The notes: generated by a model from the sequence alone, not told the origin. A DNA stretch of 64,000 nt from Epiperipatus broadwayi (GCA_028023455.1 JAQFVV010000252.1:1393349-1457348), one strand, 5' to 3'. Shown: positions 47,700-59,303, counted from the stretch's first letter. Numbers and translations: made by a program.

Positions 47700-48790
47700 T
47701 TTTATTTTAAAGACATTAAAATTTTGTCTCCAAGTTTGATTAATTACTTGCAGATAGTTTTCTAACAATTACAAATTTTTATAAAACAGGTAACCTTTTT
47801 TTAAAAGAGTTTAAGTTTGTAAACATTTTAATATATATGTGTGTGTGACCACTCTGGAATTAAATACGAAAGCCTTTCAATAAAGAGTTTTAAACTAAAA
47901 AATAATGTAAATTTAAATTAATTTAAATGAGTTGCAATGCTTTTAAATGCATTGCATTATGGCTTCTTTCATATATATATATATATGTAGATAATTATTT
48001 ACATATAACAATGTTCATCCACTTAATTTAAATTATATCATTTTATTTAATTTTAAATTTATAAATATGTATGCATTATATGCATACAAACATTAATAGG
48101 AATATTAGATGTGTGCACCTATACAATTACATGCACATACATGTAAATATATGCTATTACAATTAAAATAAACTATTAGAAGCTGAACTGGGATGGGCTT
48201 GAAATAGGGAAAAAGATATTACTATGGAACATAGTAGGTGAAATGAGATGATGGCTAAACAATACCATTTCAATACATATTGTACCTATATTGATATAGG
48301 CACATATAATTTTATCTAAAATTATATTATTAAAATAATCGTTCATAAAAGAAAAACATAAAATTAAACGTTGAAGAGTTTATTGCAGTTTGTTTTAGAA
48401 AAGGATAAGAATCAAATAGTTTTCTAGCGTTAGTTTTGAAATAAAAAAGCTACAATTAATTAATCAGAAGGGGAGAGGGGTGTTTCGTTAGAGAAATTAA
48501 ACTAAGGGTTATAAAAGGAAGTAAAGAGTTTTTATTAGTATTCGTAAAAATATAATTTAAAAAGTTAAAACATACAAATCTCTTTTCATTCAAGTTTAAT
48601 TAAAGAAAAAAATAATGTTAAAACTAAATAGTAAATTGTATTAAAAATATATGTGCATATATATGTGCAATTTGTAAATAAATAAAAATGTATGTGAAAT
48701 AAAAGAAGATTATCATTAAAAACATGGCAATGGTTATTAATAAAATAAAACAACACGTTTATCAAATGATTATCACCGGAAATATTTCGA
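47700..48790. other. A+T-rich noncoding stretch
   Basis: TG and TA runs at 47826-47847 and 47972-47986; a TATAAAAG-like motif near 48512. No gene evidence. Confidence 0.35.
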
Positions 48791-48794
48791 CAAC

Positions 48795-49190
48795 ATGTTG
48801 CAGATATAAATAGACTTTTTTTATCGGACAGTGAATCAGTTCACAAATTGGTTGAGTGAGTGCAGTTCACAAATTAATTGAATCAGTTGAGTTAATTATA
48901 CCCAGAAACAAAATGCAGTGCTGAGAAGATTTTGGGAATTCATGCCTCTCCACAGCCTAAAAAGTCCGATGAAAACAGCAAGATCTGCCCGTGAAATAAT
49001 GTCAACGTAACAACTTAGAAAATCTCCATCAGTATCTAATTGTCTCCAATAGTAATAATTGTGAATAATAAGGAAACTCATCAAGGAACCGTCCCAGCTG
49101 GCTGGAAGCATTCATACTGGAACCATTCATACTGGAAGAAACAACAAACAAGAAGAAAACAAAGTGTTAAATCTACGTTCAAAATCCTAG
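48795..49190 (+). promoter_or_regulatory. candidate TATA promoter with first exon, or LTR-like region
   Basis: ATATAAATAG at 48804-48813 is followed about 30 bp downstream by AATCAGTTCAC, which resembles a TCAGT initiator. The next 350 bp are CpG-containing, less A+T-rich and end AATCCTAG/GTAAAA (donor-like at 49190). Alternatively it is part of an LTR: an AATAAA at 49733 is followed by CAGCTGGCACCCGTG, which could be a primer-binding-site-like sequence. No second LTR or gag-pol was seen. Confidence 0.2.
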
Positions 49191-50646
49191 GTAAAACATT
49201 TGCTTATTTTCATTTATACTGTAATAGCCATTGCATTTCATTAATTTGTGTGAATCCTCCAAGAGTCTAATTATATGAACTCGATATCATACATAAATGA
49301 ACTATTGATATGTGTGTTTAAATTTCAAATGCTATGTAATACTTTATTATTATTATGTGTGTGCATGAGTTAATATGTGCGTGATCCTTATATCAATATT
49401 ATTGGTTAAATTAGATAAATACCAGTGTTCAGTTATGAAAATATACAAGAATATTTAAACTAGTTTAGAAATGTTAATTTAAAAATATGCGTGTGTTTTT
49501 AGAAAAAATGTTTAAATTTAGTAAATAAATGTTAGTTAATAAATTGTCTTTAAAATTAAACTTTATTTGTCGGTCAATTCTTTTTATCAATTCTGTTTAA
49601 CAGATTCTTTTATCAATTCTTTTAGTCACTAATTAAGTATAATCTATTAGTGATTACAAACAGCTGAGCTAGTCGTGGATTTAGGCGTTGAGTTAGTGGC
49701 CACTGTTCAAAGTGTGTTGTCTATTCTTTTAGAATAAACAGCTGGCACCCGTGTTTATACACAAACAAAAAAGGTGCTTTGAACTTGGTGTTGAACTCAA
49801 CAGCCAAGAAGAAGCTATGTCCTGGAAATGTAACGCTAGTTATATACTTTATAGCTATCGTTTGGGCATACATACTCTCCGAGTATGTTCTTCTCTGCCT
49901 AAGAGACCGGTGTTTCGAATGCACACATATTCGAAAACGGTTCAATATATATATATTTTTTTTAAATATACTAATTATGTGATCATATATGTATTATAGA
50001 TCTGATAAAGACTGGTGGTCAGTTGAAACTATTATAAGATATTTTCAAGAAATTAAAAATTTGCTGCACTACAAAAAAAAAAACTATAGAAACTGCATTA
50101 AATAATATTATGTAATGAATATGCTATAGGTGCATAATTATGAAATGTGGGGAAATGGAATGGTTAAGTTGTTGAGAAAAAATAGGGTTAAAAAAACAAT
50201 ATGAATAAAAATAATAATTTAGAGGTTTATAATAAGCAGAGACTTATTGTTATTTGTGCAAGAATATTAAACTTTATATATTAGTGAAAGATGGTAAAAT
50301 ATAAAAAATAATTATTGTAAAGGTAGTTCGTTTGCAAATACAATAAAGAATATAAACATTAATTTTGCCCTTTATTTGGTTCTTTATGAAAAGAACAATT
50401 AGTTTGAGAATAAGACAACCAGCATTCATTACCCTAGTTTACGAAAAGAAACAATCAATATTGGAAAAACAATTTGATAATAGAGGATAAGATGGGTGTA
50501 GACTTAGTATAGTATATAATAGTTTAGAAAGAAAAAATGTTCAGTTTGACTAACAGGATATCTGAGCAAATGAATGCTGATTAAGTCTACAGAGAAATCA
50601 TTTACATGGCATATGTCATTTCAATTTTTTTAATATAATGACTTCT
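49191..50646. other. noncoding, unclassified
   Basis: 49640-49950 is less A+T-rich and has overlapping 60-80-codon frames on both strands, none with recognisable motifs. The rest is A+T-rich. Confidence 0.3.
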
Positions 50647-50886
50647 ATACATTCAAAGATCAGCCTTTCAAGCTAATTGTGCATGCGTCTTCTGCGAGTG
50701 TTAAATAATAAATGAATACTTCAGATTTGCTCATATAAAAGAATTTGAGTTGTAGGAATAAGATGATTCCTTTTATTCCTGCATAAATAATATATCTTGT
50801 ATTGTGGAGTGAAGTATTCATTTATTATTTAACACTCGCAGAAGACACATGCACAATTAGCTTGAAAGGCTGCTCTTTGAATGTAT
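50647..50886. mobile_element. MITE with ~77 bp terminal inverted repeats
   Basis: TATACATTCAAAGATCAGCC through TAATAAATGAATACTTCA (50647-50723) is repeated in reverse at 50810-50886 with only a few mismatches; the internal spacer is about 86 bp. No ORF. Flanking duplication not identified. Confidence 0.83.
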
Positions 50887-51245
50887 ACAATTGTATGCAT
50901 AGCATTATATAAAAATAAATGCTTATTTACTTATAATGACTTCTGTAACTGGTTATAGTATATATTTAAATCAAATAAAAACATCCATTATAGATTAATT
51001 GTAATAATAATAAATAAAATTATTAAGTATTAAGGATAAATATTAATAGTACTTATAAAAATTTTCTGTTATTTTCTTAACCACTTTTAACATGATGATG
51101 TTTATTTCCAGCAAGTACAATTTTTTTAGCAATTGAAGTAACTAAAAGTATTTTTGAATTTTTTATAATTGTTATCATTATTATTTATCTTTATTACTTA
51201 ATAGTTATACTGATCATAATGGAGGTCTTTCCATTTGTTAATCCA

Positions 51246-51390
51246 GATAAAACCTCAGCTTTGATGAAACCAGGCAACAACCAATTATATCAACAAGATG
51301 AAATCATGTGATCTAGTAATAACTATAGCATTTGTCTGATCTATTTCCTATATTAATATTCAAACTGATATTTGAATAATAAATCAAGCT
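51246..51390 (+). repeat. repeat R2, copy 4
   Basis: CTCAGCTTTGATGAAACCAG, GGCAACAACCAATTAT and GTGATCTAGTAATAAC blocks match R2 at 17120-17275. Confidence 0.5.
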
Positions 51391-51487
51391 AGATACTTTT
51401 GAATATTAAAAAATTCAAATGAAACAACTTCTGTGAATCCTAATCAAAACTAAACAACTCCACAAAAAGTTAAATATTAAATCGGAG

Positions 51488-51670
51488 AAAACCTATTATA
51501 ATGTTATATAAGCAGGCAGCTACCAATTAAAAGAGGCAATGCAAACTGACGCCTGGCATGATCCAATCATAACAATAATATTTGTCTAATCTACATTAAA
51601 GTAAAATATGGACTCACTTCTAGCTTAGAACTTGAATTAATATATGAGTAATAAATCAAACTTATATATA
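51488..51670 (+). repeat. repeat R2, copy 5 (diverged)
   Basis: AGCAGGCAGCTACCAATTAA then AATATTTGTCTAATCTAC parallels copy 4 (CATTTGTCTGATCTA). Boundaries uncertain. Confidence 0.4.
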
Positions 51671-51930
51671 TACAAACCATTATATGTGATGTGATGTGAT
51701 GTATTATGGCTTCTCCTTAAACGAAGTCAAGAATATCTCAGCAATTACGTCCAGATAAACCTGTTAGCCACTTTATTTTACATTCCCCACTCTAAATTTA
51801 CCCATAATCTTAAAATGGTATCATTTTAAGGTTTGCTAACAGAGGGCGTTACTGGATATTTGTAATTGTATAATGGTTTGTATATTTTCTATATATTTCA
51901 GTTAGTGTTAACAGTAACTTTCTTTTCATA
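51668..51930 (+). repeat. partial copy of palindromic element R6
   Basis: TATACAAACCATTAT at the left; TTAAAATGGTATCATTTTAA, AGAGGGCGTTACTGGATATT, TTGTATAATGGTTTGTATA and CAGTTAGTGTTAACAGTAAC at the right all match 59000-59214. The left arm has been largely replaced. Confidence 0.7.
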
Positions 51931-53035
51931 TATATATATGTGTGTTAGAATTTGAAATATCATAACTTTTCTGAATCCTCATCAATAACTTAGCATCACC
52001 CACAGAAGATATTAGAATTTCACCATATATATAAGCATGCATGTGTTGGTCTAAACCGTGGCAAGAGACTATTAATGCTGATCAAGTGTTTACTGTTTTA
52101 ATAATTATTTTTACGAAAATATGTTTTTAAAATTATAAAAGCCGATTTTTATTATGTGCTTAATATATATATAGTGTAATTGCAGAATCTTTTTAAATAT
52201 TTATAACAAAATTAAAACTATATGGATAGAAAAATATAAAAACGTTCTTGTATTGATTTAAAAGTAATTGAATTTATATTATTGCAAAATTTATAAAAAC
52301 ATATTCCTTGTCAATTTAAAATATTCCTTTCCTTCAGATCTTCTGCATCTGCGCTTGTTTGTGTTAAATAAAAGCATTTCTTTTAAGTGAAATTTCTTTT
52401 GCGTCGTTTTTAATATTAAAAGCAGAATAAAGCTGTATTGGGTGAAACAGATGTGTCGATTCCGTTATTTATAATCAATAATCGTACACTACTTAGAATG
52501 CAGAGCTTAAAAACTTGTACTGTCTTTTATCCTTTTTCAAAAAAACTAAAAAAGGAAAAGGTTTATTTTTACGGAAAGAATACTAAAATCTACAAATGGT
52601 AAATTATACACAAGTAACTTCCTTATTAAGTATTAAAGTTTGTTGTTAGTTTACAAAGTAACTAACATTTTTTTTTAAACAATGTATGTTACGTTTGTAT
52701 TCGAAGTGAGACTGAAGTAATTAAGCAATAAGAATATCACTCAATCATCATCATCGACGATAGTTTTCCATCTCAATATTTAGAGTTATATGGTCAACTT
52801 TACGAATATGCGTAAATAATTATTGAAATATGTAATTAATTACACGCTTTTTCAATTACGCTTAATCATTAAAATATATACAGAAAATGTTACCCAAGAC
52901 AATACACTCTAGTTTCTGATTTGGAAAAAAAGGACTATAAAATAACAGTCATACTTCATTTTTTTAAGATATGCTATAAATCAAGAAAGATTGAAAACCC
53001 AAACAACTTTTGGCTGAAATGATTATCATCTTGAA
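51931..53035. other. noncoding, unclassified
   Basis: Mostly A+T-rich, with a CpG-containing patch at 52330-52520 and 52690-52860. No ORF or repeat partner. Confidence 0.35.
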
Positions 53036-53068
53036 AACATCATTTCAACCAATAACGATCCACTACAG
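53036..53068 (-). repeat. 3' tail of the split RTE-like LINE
   Basis: On the minus strand, CTGTAGTGGATCGTTATTGG then TTGAAATGATG continues the LINE sequence that stops at 56138. It aligns with CTGCAGTGGATTGATAATGG then TTGATGATG of the LINE at 37950-37990. Confidence 0.75.
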
Positions 53069-56000
53069 CAGGCATGTCAAACTCATTCAAACAATGGGCC
53101 ACTTTATGCTACTGGTAAGATTCTCGCGGGCCACATCACACAAATTTTCTTAAAATTGTATTTTGAAAGTGAAAATGCAGGAATATAGATAGGGTAATTA
53201 AAGCATATTATGTAGTTTAGTGAATTCACTTCAATAATATACAATTGATATAGTATTGCTTTTATTTAAACATTTATTTTATCTGATTACATATTTATAA
53301 AACTACAATTTATTGTTTTTACTGGAAACTTGCCAGCGTTTTCCTCTTACTAGTTTTTCAATATCTGGATTCAAAGACTGAGAACAAGCAATTTTCATTA
53401 TGGCAGATAGATGTTTATCAGTTAATCTTGATTTGTAAGCTGTTTTATTTAATTTCATGCATGAAAATAATTTCTCACATAAGTATGTACTTCCAAAAAG
53501 CTTAAAATTTGTGCAGCAAATTTTTTAATTTCCGGGTATCTTTCACCTAAATAGGAATAAATTTTCGGAGTTCCTACTTCTCGATATTTGGTTTTTAAAA
53601 TCGAATCATTCTGGAAATCAATTAATTCCAGTTGTATCAAGTCGGAGCTTTTTCGACTTCAAAGGCAAATGGTCCCGTGAAAAGAGAAAAAATTTCTTCG
53701 AACTCCTTGAAATCATCAAAACGTTTATCGAATTCCGATTTATTTTTTCAATTTTTGCAGAGTGATGTGAAAACGAGCAACTTTGATTTTGTGCTTTTAA
53801 CTGCTCACATGTAGGAAAATACGTCAAAACGTTCTTTTGCAAATGATTTTTAAACAAATTCAGTTTTTGTACAAAGCTTGCAACTGCATCATACATATTC
53901 GTTATCAATTGATCTTTGCCTTGCAATGTAATATTAAGATTATTCAGATGGCCTGTAATATCTATTAAAAATGCTAGGTCTTGTACCCACAATGGATCTT
54001 TTATAATTGATATATTTTCGTTGTTTTCATCTTTCATTTCAAAAAATAATATTATTTCCTCCAAAATCAGATAGAAGCTCTTTAAGACATTGTGGCAGGA
54101 CAACCAACGAACTTCTGTGTAATAAGAAAGATCTTCGAATTCGGATTCTAAATCTTTAAGGAACGAAGTAAATTGGCGATGGTTAAGTGCTCTTGATCGA
54201 ATAAAGTTGACTATCTTTGTAACTGTTTTAAGTACTTGATCCATTTTTAATAATTTTAAACAGAGAACTTGTTGGTGAATGAGGCAATGAAAAGCTTTGA
54301 TTTTCGGTTTATCTGGATATTCGTCTTGTAATTTCCTTGCTAGTCGTGACGCAAAACCTTTAGTTTCACCTGTCATCGATTTAGCACCATCAGTTGTAAC
54401 AGAAACAAGCTTGTCAACAGGCAAGTTAAGTTTTTCTAAAATGCTCCATATGGCATCAAAAATATCTTCACCAGTTGTTGTTCCGTGAAGAGGGATGAAT
54501 TCCAACAATTCTTCGGTGATCCTCATGTTATTATCGCAACCACGAAAAAAACAGCAACTTGTGCAACATCTCTTATATCCGTACTTTCATCAATAGCAAT
54601 TGAAAAGAACTGGATTTTGGTAGATATTTTCTGTAATTGTGAAGTGATGTCATCTGCCATTTCAGTAATTCTATCTGCCACCGTATTTCTTGATAATGAG
54701 ATGTCTCGAAACGCTTGTACTTTTTCTGGACAGACAAATTCTCTTCCGATATTATACATTCCTTGATTAAAGAACCATCGGTGAATGCTTTTGAATGTTT
54801 TGCTAATAAATAGCTTATTTCATAACTAGCTCTTGTTACTGATTCATTACTTTTTATAAATTTTGTAAGCACTCCTTGCTGGCTACTTAATGAATTCTTC
54901 ATTGTTTTTAATTTTTCTTCTCTTATTTTAGCTTCAAAACACGAAAATTGTTTTTCGTGATTAGTGCTATAATGTCGCTTAATATTGTATTCTTTAGCAA
55001 CACTAATAGTTTCTTTGCAAATTAAGCACGTAATCTTATTGTTCACTTCCACACAAAAATAATTCAGTTCCCACCTTTCTTGAAATTTTCTTCCCTCGTC
55101 ATCAATCTTTCATTTTTTATTTAGCGTTGGAAGTGGCATTTTCTGTAATAAAAATAGAGCTTTAGATTTAAATTTTTAAAATTTAAAAATTGCAACTACG
55201 TTTATGCAAAATACGCTTGTAAAAATTTAACGCTACTCTAGTATTTAAATGTAAAGAGAGCGCTGCTATCGATTCTCGCTCCTGGAATTATGCTCGATAA
55301 ATGGAGGTAGCTATAAAAGGTACGGATTACATTTTTCTCTCTCTCTCAGTCCTGACTTCCCAGCACGGAGCAATTAAGATAGAGATGTGACAAAGAAGAA
55401 AGCTGTGCATAAGGCCGTAGGTTAGAAATGGTCGAAGCCACTAAAGTTTCCCAAGGCCGAACATACACTGGTAAAATTGTAGAACTTTTAGTGTTTTCCA
55501 AACTGAAATGTAATCGTTACTAACTTATATGTAAAATATTATTGTTTCTCATGTTTGATTATAATTAAAATATTATATAACAAAATGCATGCTCGTTATT
55601 TCTTATGCTGTCTGACTAGTTTCAGAAAGATATAAACTCTTGGATATAGCAGTTTACTTATATTTTTTGAATGAGTTATAAAAGGAAACAACCCGCAAAT
55701 TTTTAACACACCAATCCGGATAAAGAAACTAGCGCAACTGCCTTTTGTTACAATTCAAAGAAAAAACAATATCTGCAGATAGGATTGCTAGTTGGTGGCG
55801 CGAAATGCTGACTAATGTATTTATGTTCTCGAAGCACAGCAGCACATTATTAACGTTGCCAGCTTTGGTATTCACATATCTCAAATGCTTCATCATCATA
55901 AAGGCATAAGCTATGCGTGTAACCGAGAATTATAAATTAGCTATGTATGTAGACAACAATTATTGTATATATTTTAGTTCATGTAATTAAATATAAGAGC

Positions 56001-56137
56001 TTTTTAAAAAAAATTAATTTATTGTTTGCAACATATCATTCTGTTTTCATTTTATTACATAACATCTTAGACGAGGGCCATGAAAAATCCTTTCGAGGGC
56101 CGCATGCGGCCCTGGGGCCGCCAGTTTGACATGCCTG
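53069..56137 (-). mobile_element. 3.07 kb hAT transposon, recently active family
   Basis: Terminal inverted repeats CAGGCATGTCAAACT (53069) and AGTTTGACATGCCTG (ending 56137), with a perfect 8 bp target duplication CACTACAG at 53061-53068 and 56138-56145. Subterminal GGGCC..TTT and GCGGGCC / GGCCGC motifs are typical of hAT ends. It carries a transposase gene on the minus strand, nearly full length but broken. Higher G+C than the host DNA and few lesions indicate a young insertion. It sits in the 3' end of a LINE. Confidence 0.93.
53303..55139 (-). pseudogene. hAT transposase (ZBED/GTF2IRD2-like), frameshifted
   Basis: Start ATG at 55139 (MPLPTLNKK), then a TGA at codon 10 and the family-typical GRKFQERWELNY. 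A BED-like zinc finger follows with C38-x2-C41-x14-H56-x4-H61 (DNA binding). The RNase H-like core has AIDESTD (first catalytic Asp) and SVTTDGAKSMTG (second Asp), plus the CxxH motif FHCLIHQ and RWLSC. The C-terminal hAT dimerisation region includes FGSTYLCEKLFSCMKLNK and SRLTDKHLSAIMKIA, ending at TAG 53305-53303. Lesions: the TGA; a frame change near 54757; one base lost from a T-run at 54545-54551; frame changes near 53760, 53640 and 53515. About 610 codons, the normal size for this family. Similar proteins are annotated as ZBED5, SCAND3 or GTF2IRD2-like; this one is a transposon gene, not a host gene. Confidence 0.92.
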
Positions 56138-57320
56138 CACTACAGGATGAAGGTCTCTTCAAGTTCAATTCTTCTTCTCCAATTTCTAGCCTCTCTTCTC
56201 CACATCATCCTTGCACACTTCCTTTTTTCACCCATCCATCTAACATGTGGTCTTTTTCTAGATCTTTTACAATCTCTTAGACTTCAGATTAATATTTCAA
56301 CAGTTTATCTATTATTTATTTTGACTAGCATTATGTTCAGCCCAATTCCCCTTCAGTTTCTTAATTCTTTCAATAATACCTCAGTAATACCTGTTTGTTT
56401 TCTCACTCATGTATTTCATTTTTGATCTCAACTTGTTATGTCCAAGTCTCATATTCACAAGTAAGGAATTGTAAAACACATTGATTAAAAATCTTCCTTT
56501 CAAACATATAGGCATATTCCTTTTAATATTAAGTTATTCTACCACAAGCATTCCAATCAAATTTAATTATATTAATAATTTCATCCATTATGTTTCTGTC
56601 TGTAGTAATAATCTGAGCAAGGTATATCTAGGTGTTAATTTCTTCTAACTCATCATTATCAATCTTTATTTTCATCTTTTGAGAAAATCCATTGAATATT
56701 ATTTTAGACTTTTTAATGTTTACCTTTAGTTCTACCTTTTTACTTTCATCTGATAACTATTGCAACATTCTCTGAAGCTCTAAAGCATCATTTTCAAAAA
56801 CAGCTACATCCTCTTTAAATTCTAGATAACTTAAATAATCTCCATTTACTTTTATTCCCTTAGTTTTTCATTTTAATCCACAAAATACTTTTTACAAAAC
56901 TACTGTAAAATTTAGTTTTAGAGATATGGAGTCACCCTGTCATACATCCTGCTTACTGTTAATCTTCCTAATATTATTATATAATATAATTGTTGCTATT
57001 GCATTTTTATAAATATTATTCAGAGTATGGCAATGTTCTTGGTCTATACCTTGATGAACAAATGTTTTATTTACTAAAGAAATGCTTATAGAATCAAATG
57101 CCATTTCATAATCTACAAATCCAAAGCATGATGGCAACTCATATTCATTGGTCTTTTCTATAATTTTTATCAATACTTGTATATGACCCATTGTACTAAA
57201 TTCACTTTTAAATCCAGCTTGTTCTTTTGGCTGGTTAAAATTCAAAGTTCATTGTAAATGATTTCTGAATATCTTGGTAAAAAAATTGTATAGAACTGAT
57301 AAAAGACTAATAGGTCTGTA
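56138..57320 (-). pseudogene. RTE-like LINE, reverse transcriptase C-terminal part
   Basis: The minus strand reads YRPISLLSVLYNFFTKIF at about 57320-57265, then (101-codon frame 57245-56940) NQPKEQAGFKSEFSTMGHIQ and CFGFVDYEMAFDSI (motif A with its Asp). After a break come NGDYLSYLEFKEDVAVF, where the FADD catalytic motif has become FKED (about 56815), and LQRMLQ, ELKVNIKKSKI, CEYETWT and RREARNWRRRIELEETFIL. Multiple stops. Reverse transcription is lost. The ORF end abuts the hAT insertion at 56137 and continues beyond it at 53068. Same family as 37555-37995. Confidence 0.85.
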
Positions 57321-57874
57321 TGTATTTTTATATTGGGCTATTTCCATCATCTAATATGTGTATTGAATGTCTTTAAAGAATTTAACTTTATTTAAAAATG
57401 CTCACATGACAATGACAAAAAATCCCATAAGCCAACCTAGTGTGACTATATATAATGTATGGAAACCATTAATCAATTTTGCTCTTAGAAAAAAGTGGAG
57501 AAATCAGAAGGAACCACATAGATAAGTATATAAAATGTCTACAGACTGTTACCTTTGTCAGGATGGCTCAGTTAGTTAGAGCATTATCTTAAAATTCAAT
57601 ACTCAAAAATCTAAGAGCCCAGGTTCAAATCCCATGCTAGGGCTGTTACTGGTCAGGCCAGCAACACTAGAAGAAGAGGGGAGAATAATACCTCTCAAAA
57701 CATTGTGCATATATTAACCTGTTTGATGTGTTATTACTAACAGTTGAATATATTTGAAATATTTAAATAAAGTTAAATTTTTCTAAAGACATTCAATGCA
57801 CATATTAGATGATGGAAGTAGTCCAATATAAATATACAACTAGAACACCATCATCACAAACTTTCATGAAAACA
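57321..57874. mobile_element. 554 bp insertion in the LINE RT with tRNA-like SINE head
   Basis: Flanked by the near-identical 14 bp CTAATAGGTCTGTA (57307-57320) and CCAATAGGTCTGTA (57875-57888). These encode the same NYRPI codons twice and so mark a target duplication. Inside, about 75 bp inverted repeats (57322-57398 and 57755-57835, sharing TCCATCATCTAATATGTG and ATTGAATGTCTTTA) enclose the tRNA-like segment. It may be a SINE inserted in a MITE, or a composite. Confidence 0.68.
57556..57643 (+). repeat. tRNA-derived SINE head
   Basis: Box A TGGCTCAGTTAGTTAGAGC (57564-57582) and box B GGTTCAAATCC (57622-57632) at nearly tRNA spacing, with GTCAGGAT start-like and CTAGGGCT end-like sequence. 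The anticodon arm is expanded and does not fold well, and a non-tRNA tail (GGTCAGGCCAGCAACACTAG) follows. This is a pol III SINE promoter rather than a working tRNA gene. Confidence 0.68.
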
Positions 57875-58025
57875 CCAATAGGTCTGTAATTTCTAATATC
57901 TTCTTTATTCCTTTTTTTTTTAAATATTAATATTTATACTGCATTCTTTTAATCATCTGGTATTTTTTTATCATTTAGACTTCAGGTATTATAACAGAAT
58001 GCGTAATATCAAAGTGGTCTTCCCT
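57875..58025 (-). pseudogene. RTE-like LINE, reverse transcriptase N-terminal part
   Basis: The minus strand gives IPDD then KNAV, ILIFKKKRNKEDIRNYRPI across one frame change and two stops. This is the conserved start of an RTE-type RT domain, and the sequence resumes with YRPISLLS at 57320 after the insertion. The target duplication repeats the YRPI codons. Confidence 0.7.
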
Positions 58026-58120
58026 GGGTGAATAGGATGAGGTATTTAGTGTAATGGGAAATCATCATCAATCCCAAGTTAAATAAAATATTTTAAGTAA
58101 AATGATATATAAATTTAACT

Positions 58121-58880
58121 CTAATTGCCCGATTCATTTAAAAGCAAAGTTGCTTGACGTCACTCTAATTCGGTCACTTTTCATACTACGATTACGATTT
58201 TGGGCTCATTGTAAAGATTAAAAAAAGTTCTGCAAGATGCTACCCTCTCTTGAATTATTTTACAAGTAAAAAATTAATAAAAATGACCTTACACATCAAA
58301 CAAAGAAAAAGATAATGCCTCTTAATTCTGATTGGCTATTAAATTTTGACAACAAAGAAAATGGCTGCCAAAAAGTAAAGAGTTACAATCTGTTTTTATT
58401 TTATTTTGAAAATGATAAATGAATGTTTTAGACCATTTTAACAGTATTTTTTGACAAATTATAAATTATTTTGATAAAATATGCTAAAAATAAAATTATT
58501 TTGGAAAAATAGTTAAGATTTTTAACAAAAATTATTTGCTTTTTTCTACAACTAAACTTGGCAAAGAGAATCACGTCATTAGCAAAACGTTTTGATTGGT
58601 GGGTAAGATTTTGTTTTACATTTTCCGCTCGTGAAAATTTATATATTTAAATAATAACAATTCATTTTTGAAAAAACTTTCATTCATTTTCATAACCTGA
58701 CAAATTATTAATATACTTTTTACAAACAAAACTAAAGTGAATATAATATTAAAAGATGAATATATTTTGATGTTTGAGTTTGTGAATTGCCACTTGACTT
58801 TAAATTGACCAATTAAAAGTTTTGACTTTTACCTCATTTGGCCAATAAAATAATTAGTGCTCTAAAGATTAAAATACATA
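58121..58880 (+). repeat. repeat R3, copy 3
   Basis: GCAAGATGCTACCCTCTCTT, GAATTATTTTACAAGTAAAA, CATAACCTGACAAATTATTA and ACCAATTAAAAGTTTTGAC blocks. Starts about 100 bp from the LINE RT fragment and probably lies within the LINE. Confidence 0.72.
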
Positions 58881-58958
58881 ATATTTAAGTTATAAGATTA
58901 AAGTAAATTAGAAGTAAGATATTAATGTACTGTTAAAGAGATGTTTGTATAAAAACCA

Positions 58959-59303
58959 TCCTACCCTAACAGATGTTTGCTATCATGTATATATATATAA
59001 AGAAAGTTACTGTTAACACTAACTGAAATAATTATAGAAAATATACAAACCATTATACAATTACAAATATCAGTAACGCCCTCTGTTTAAAGATCTATAT
59101 CTCAATAATAGCAAACCTTAAAATAGTATCATTTTAAGGTTTGCTATTATTGAGATATAGATCTTTAAACAGAGGGCGTTACTGGATATTTGTAATTGTA
59201 TAATGGTTTGTATATTATATATATATATTTATTTATTTATATATATATATATATATCTGTTAGAGTTATATATATATGATAGTAAACATCTGTTAGGGTA
59301 GGA
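58959..59303. mobile_element. palindromic element R6 inside outer inverted repeats
   Basis: The inner palindrome 59042-59214 has about 80 bp arms with almost no mismatch (TATACAAACCATTATACAAT, ACGCCCTCTGTTTAAAGATC, AATAGCAAACCTTAAAAT and complements). Outer arms 58959-58990 and 59272-59303 (TCCTACCCTAACAGATGTTT and complement) form a second, enclosing hairpin. TA microsatellites lie between. A second R6 copy is at 51668-51930. Confidence 0.85.

Noticed and set aside
49721-49999. Overlapping 67-82-codon frames on both strands
   Set aside because: No motif, and three mutually incompatible frames of similar length; composition alone explains them.
53618-54526. The 302-codon frame as a host ZBED/GTF2IRD2-type gene
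   Set aside because: It lies inside exact hAT terminal repeats and target duplications and is only one segment of a frameshifted transposase.
57556-57643. Functional tRNA gene
   Set aside because: Box A and box B are good, but the anticodon arm is expanded and unpaired and a SINE-like tail follows.
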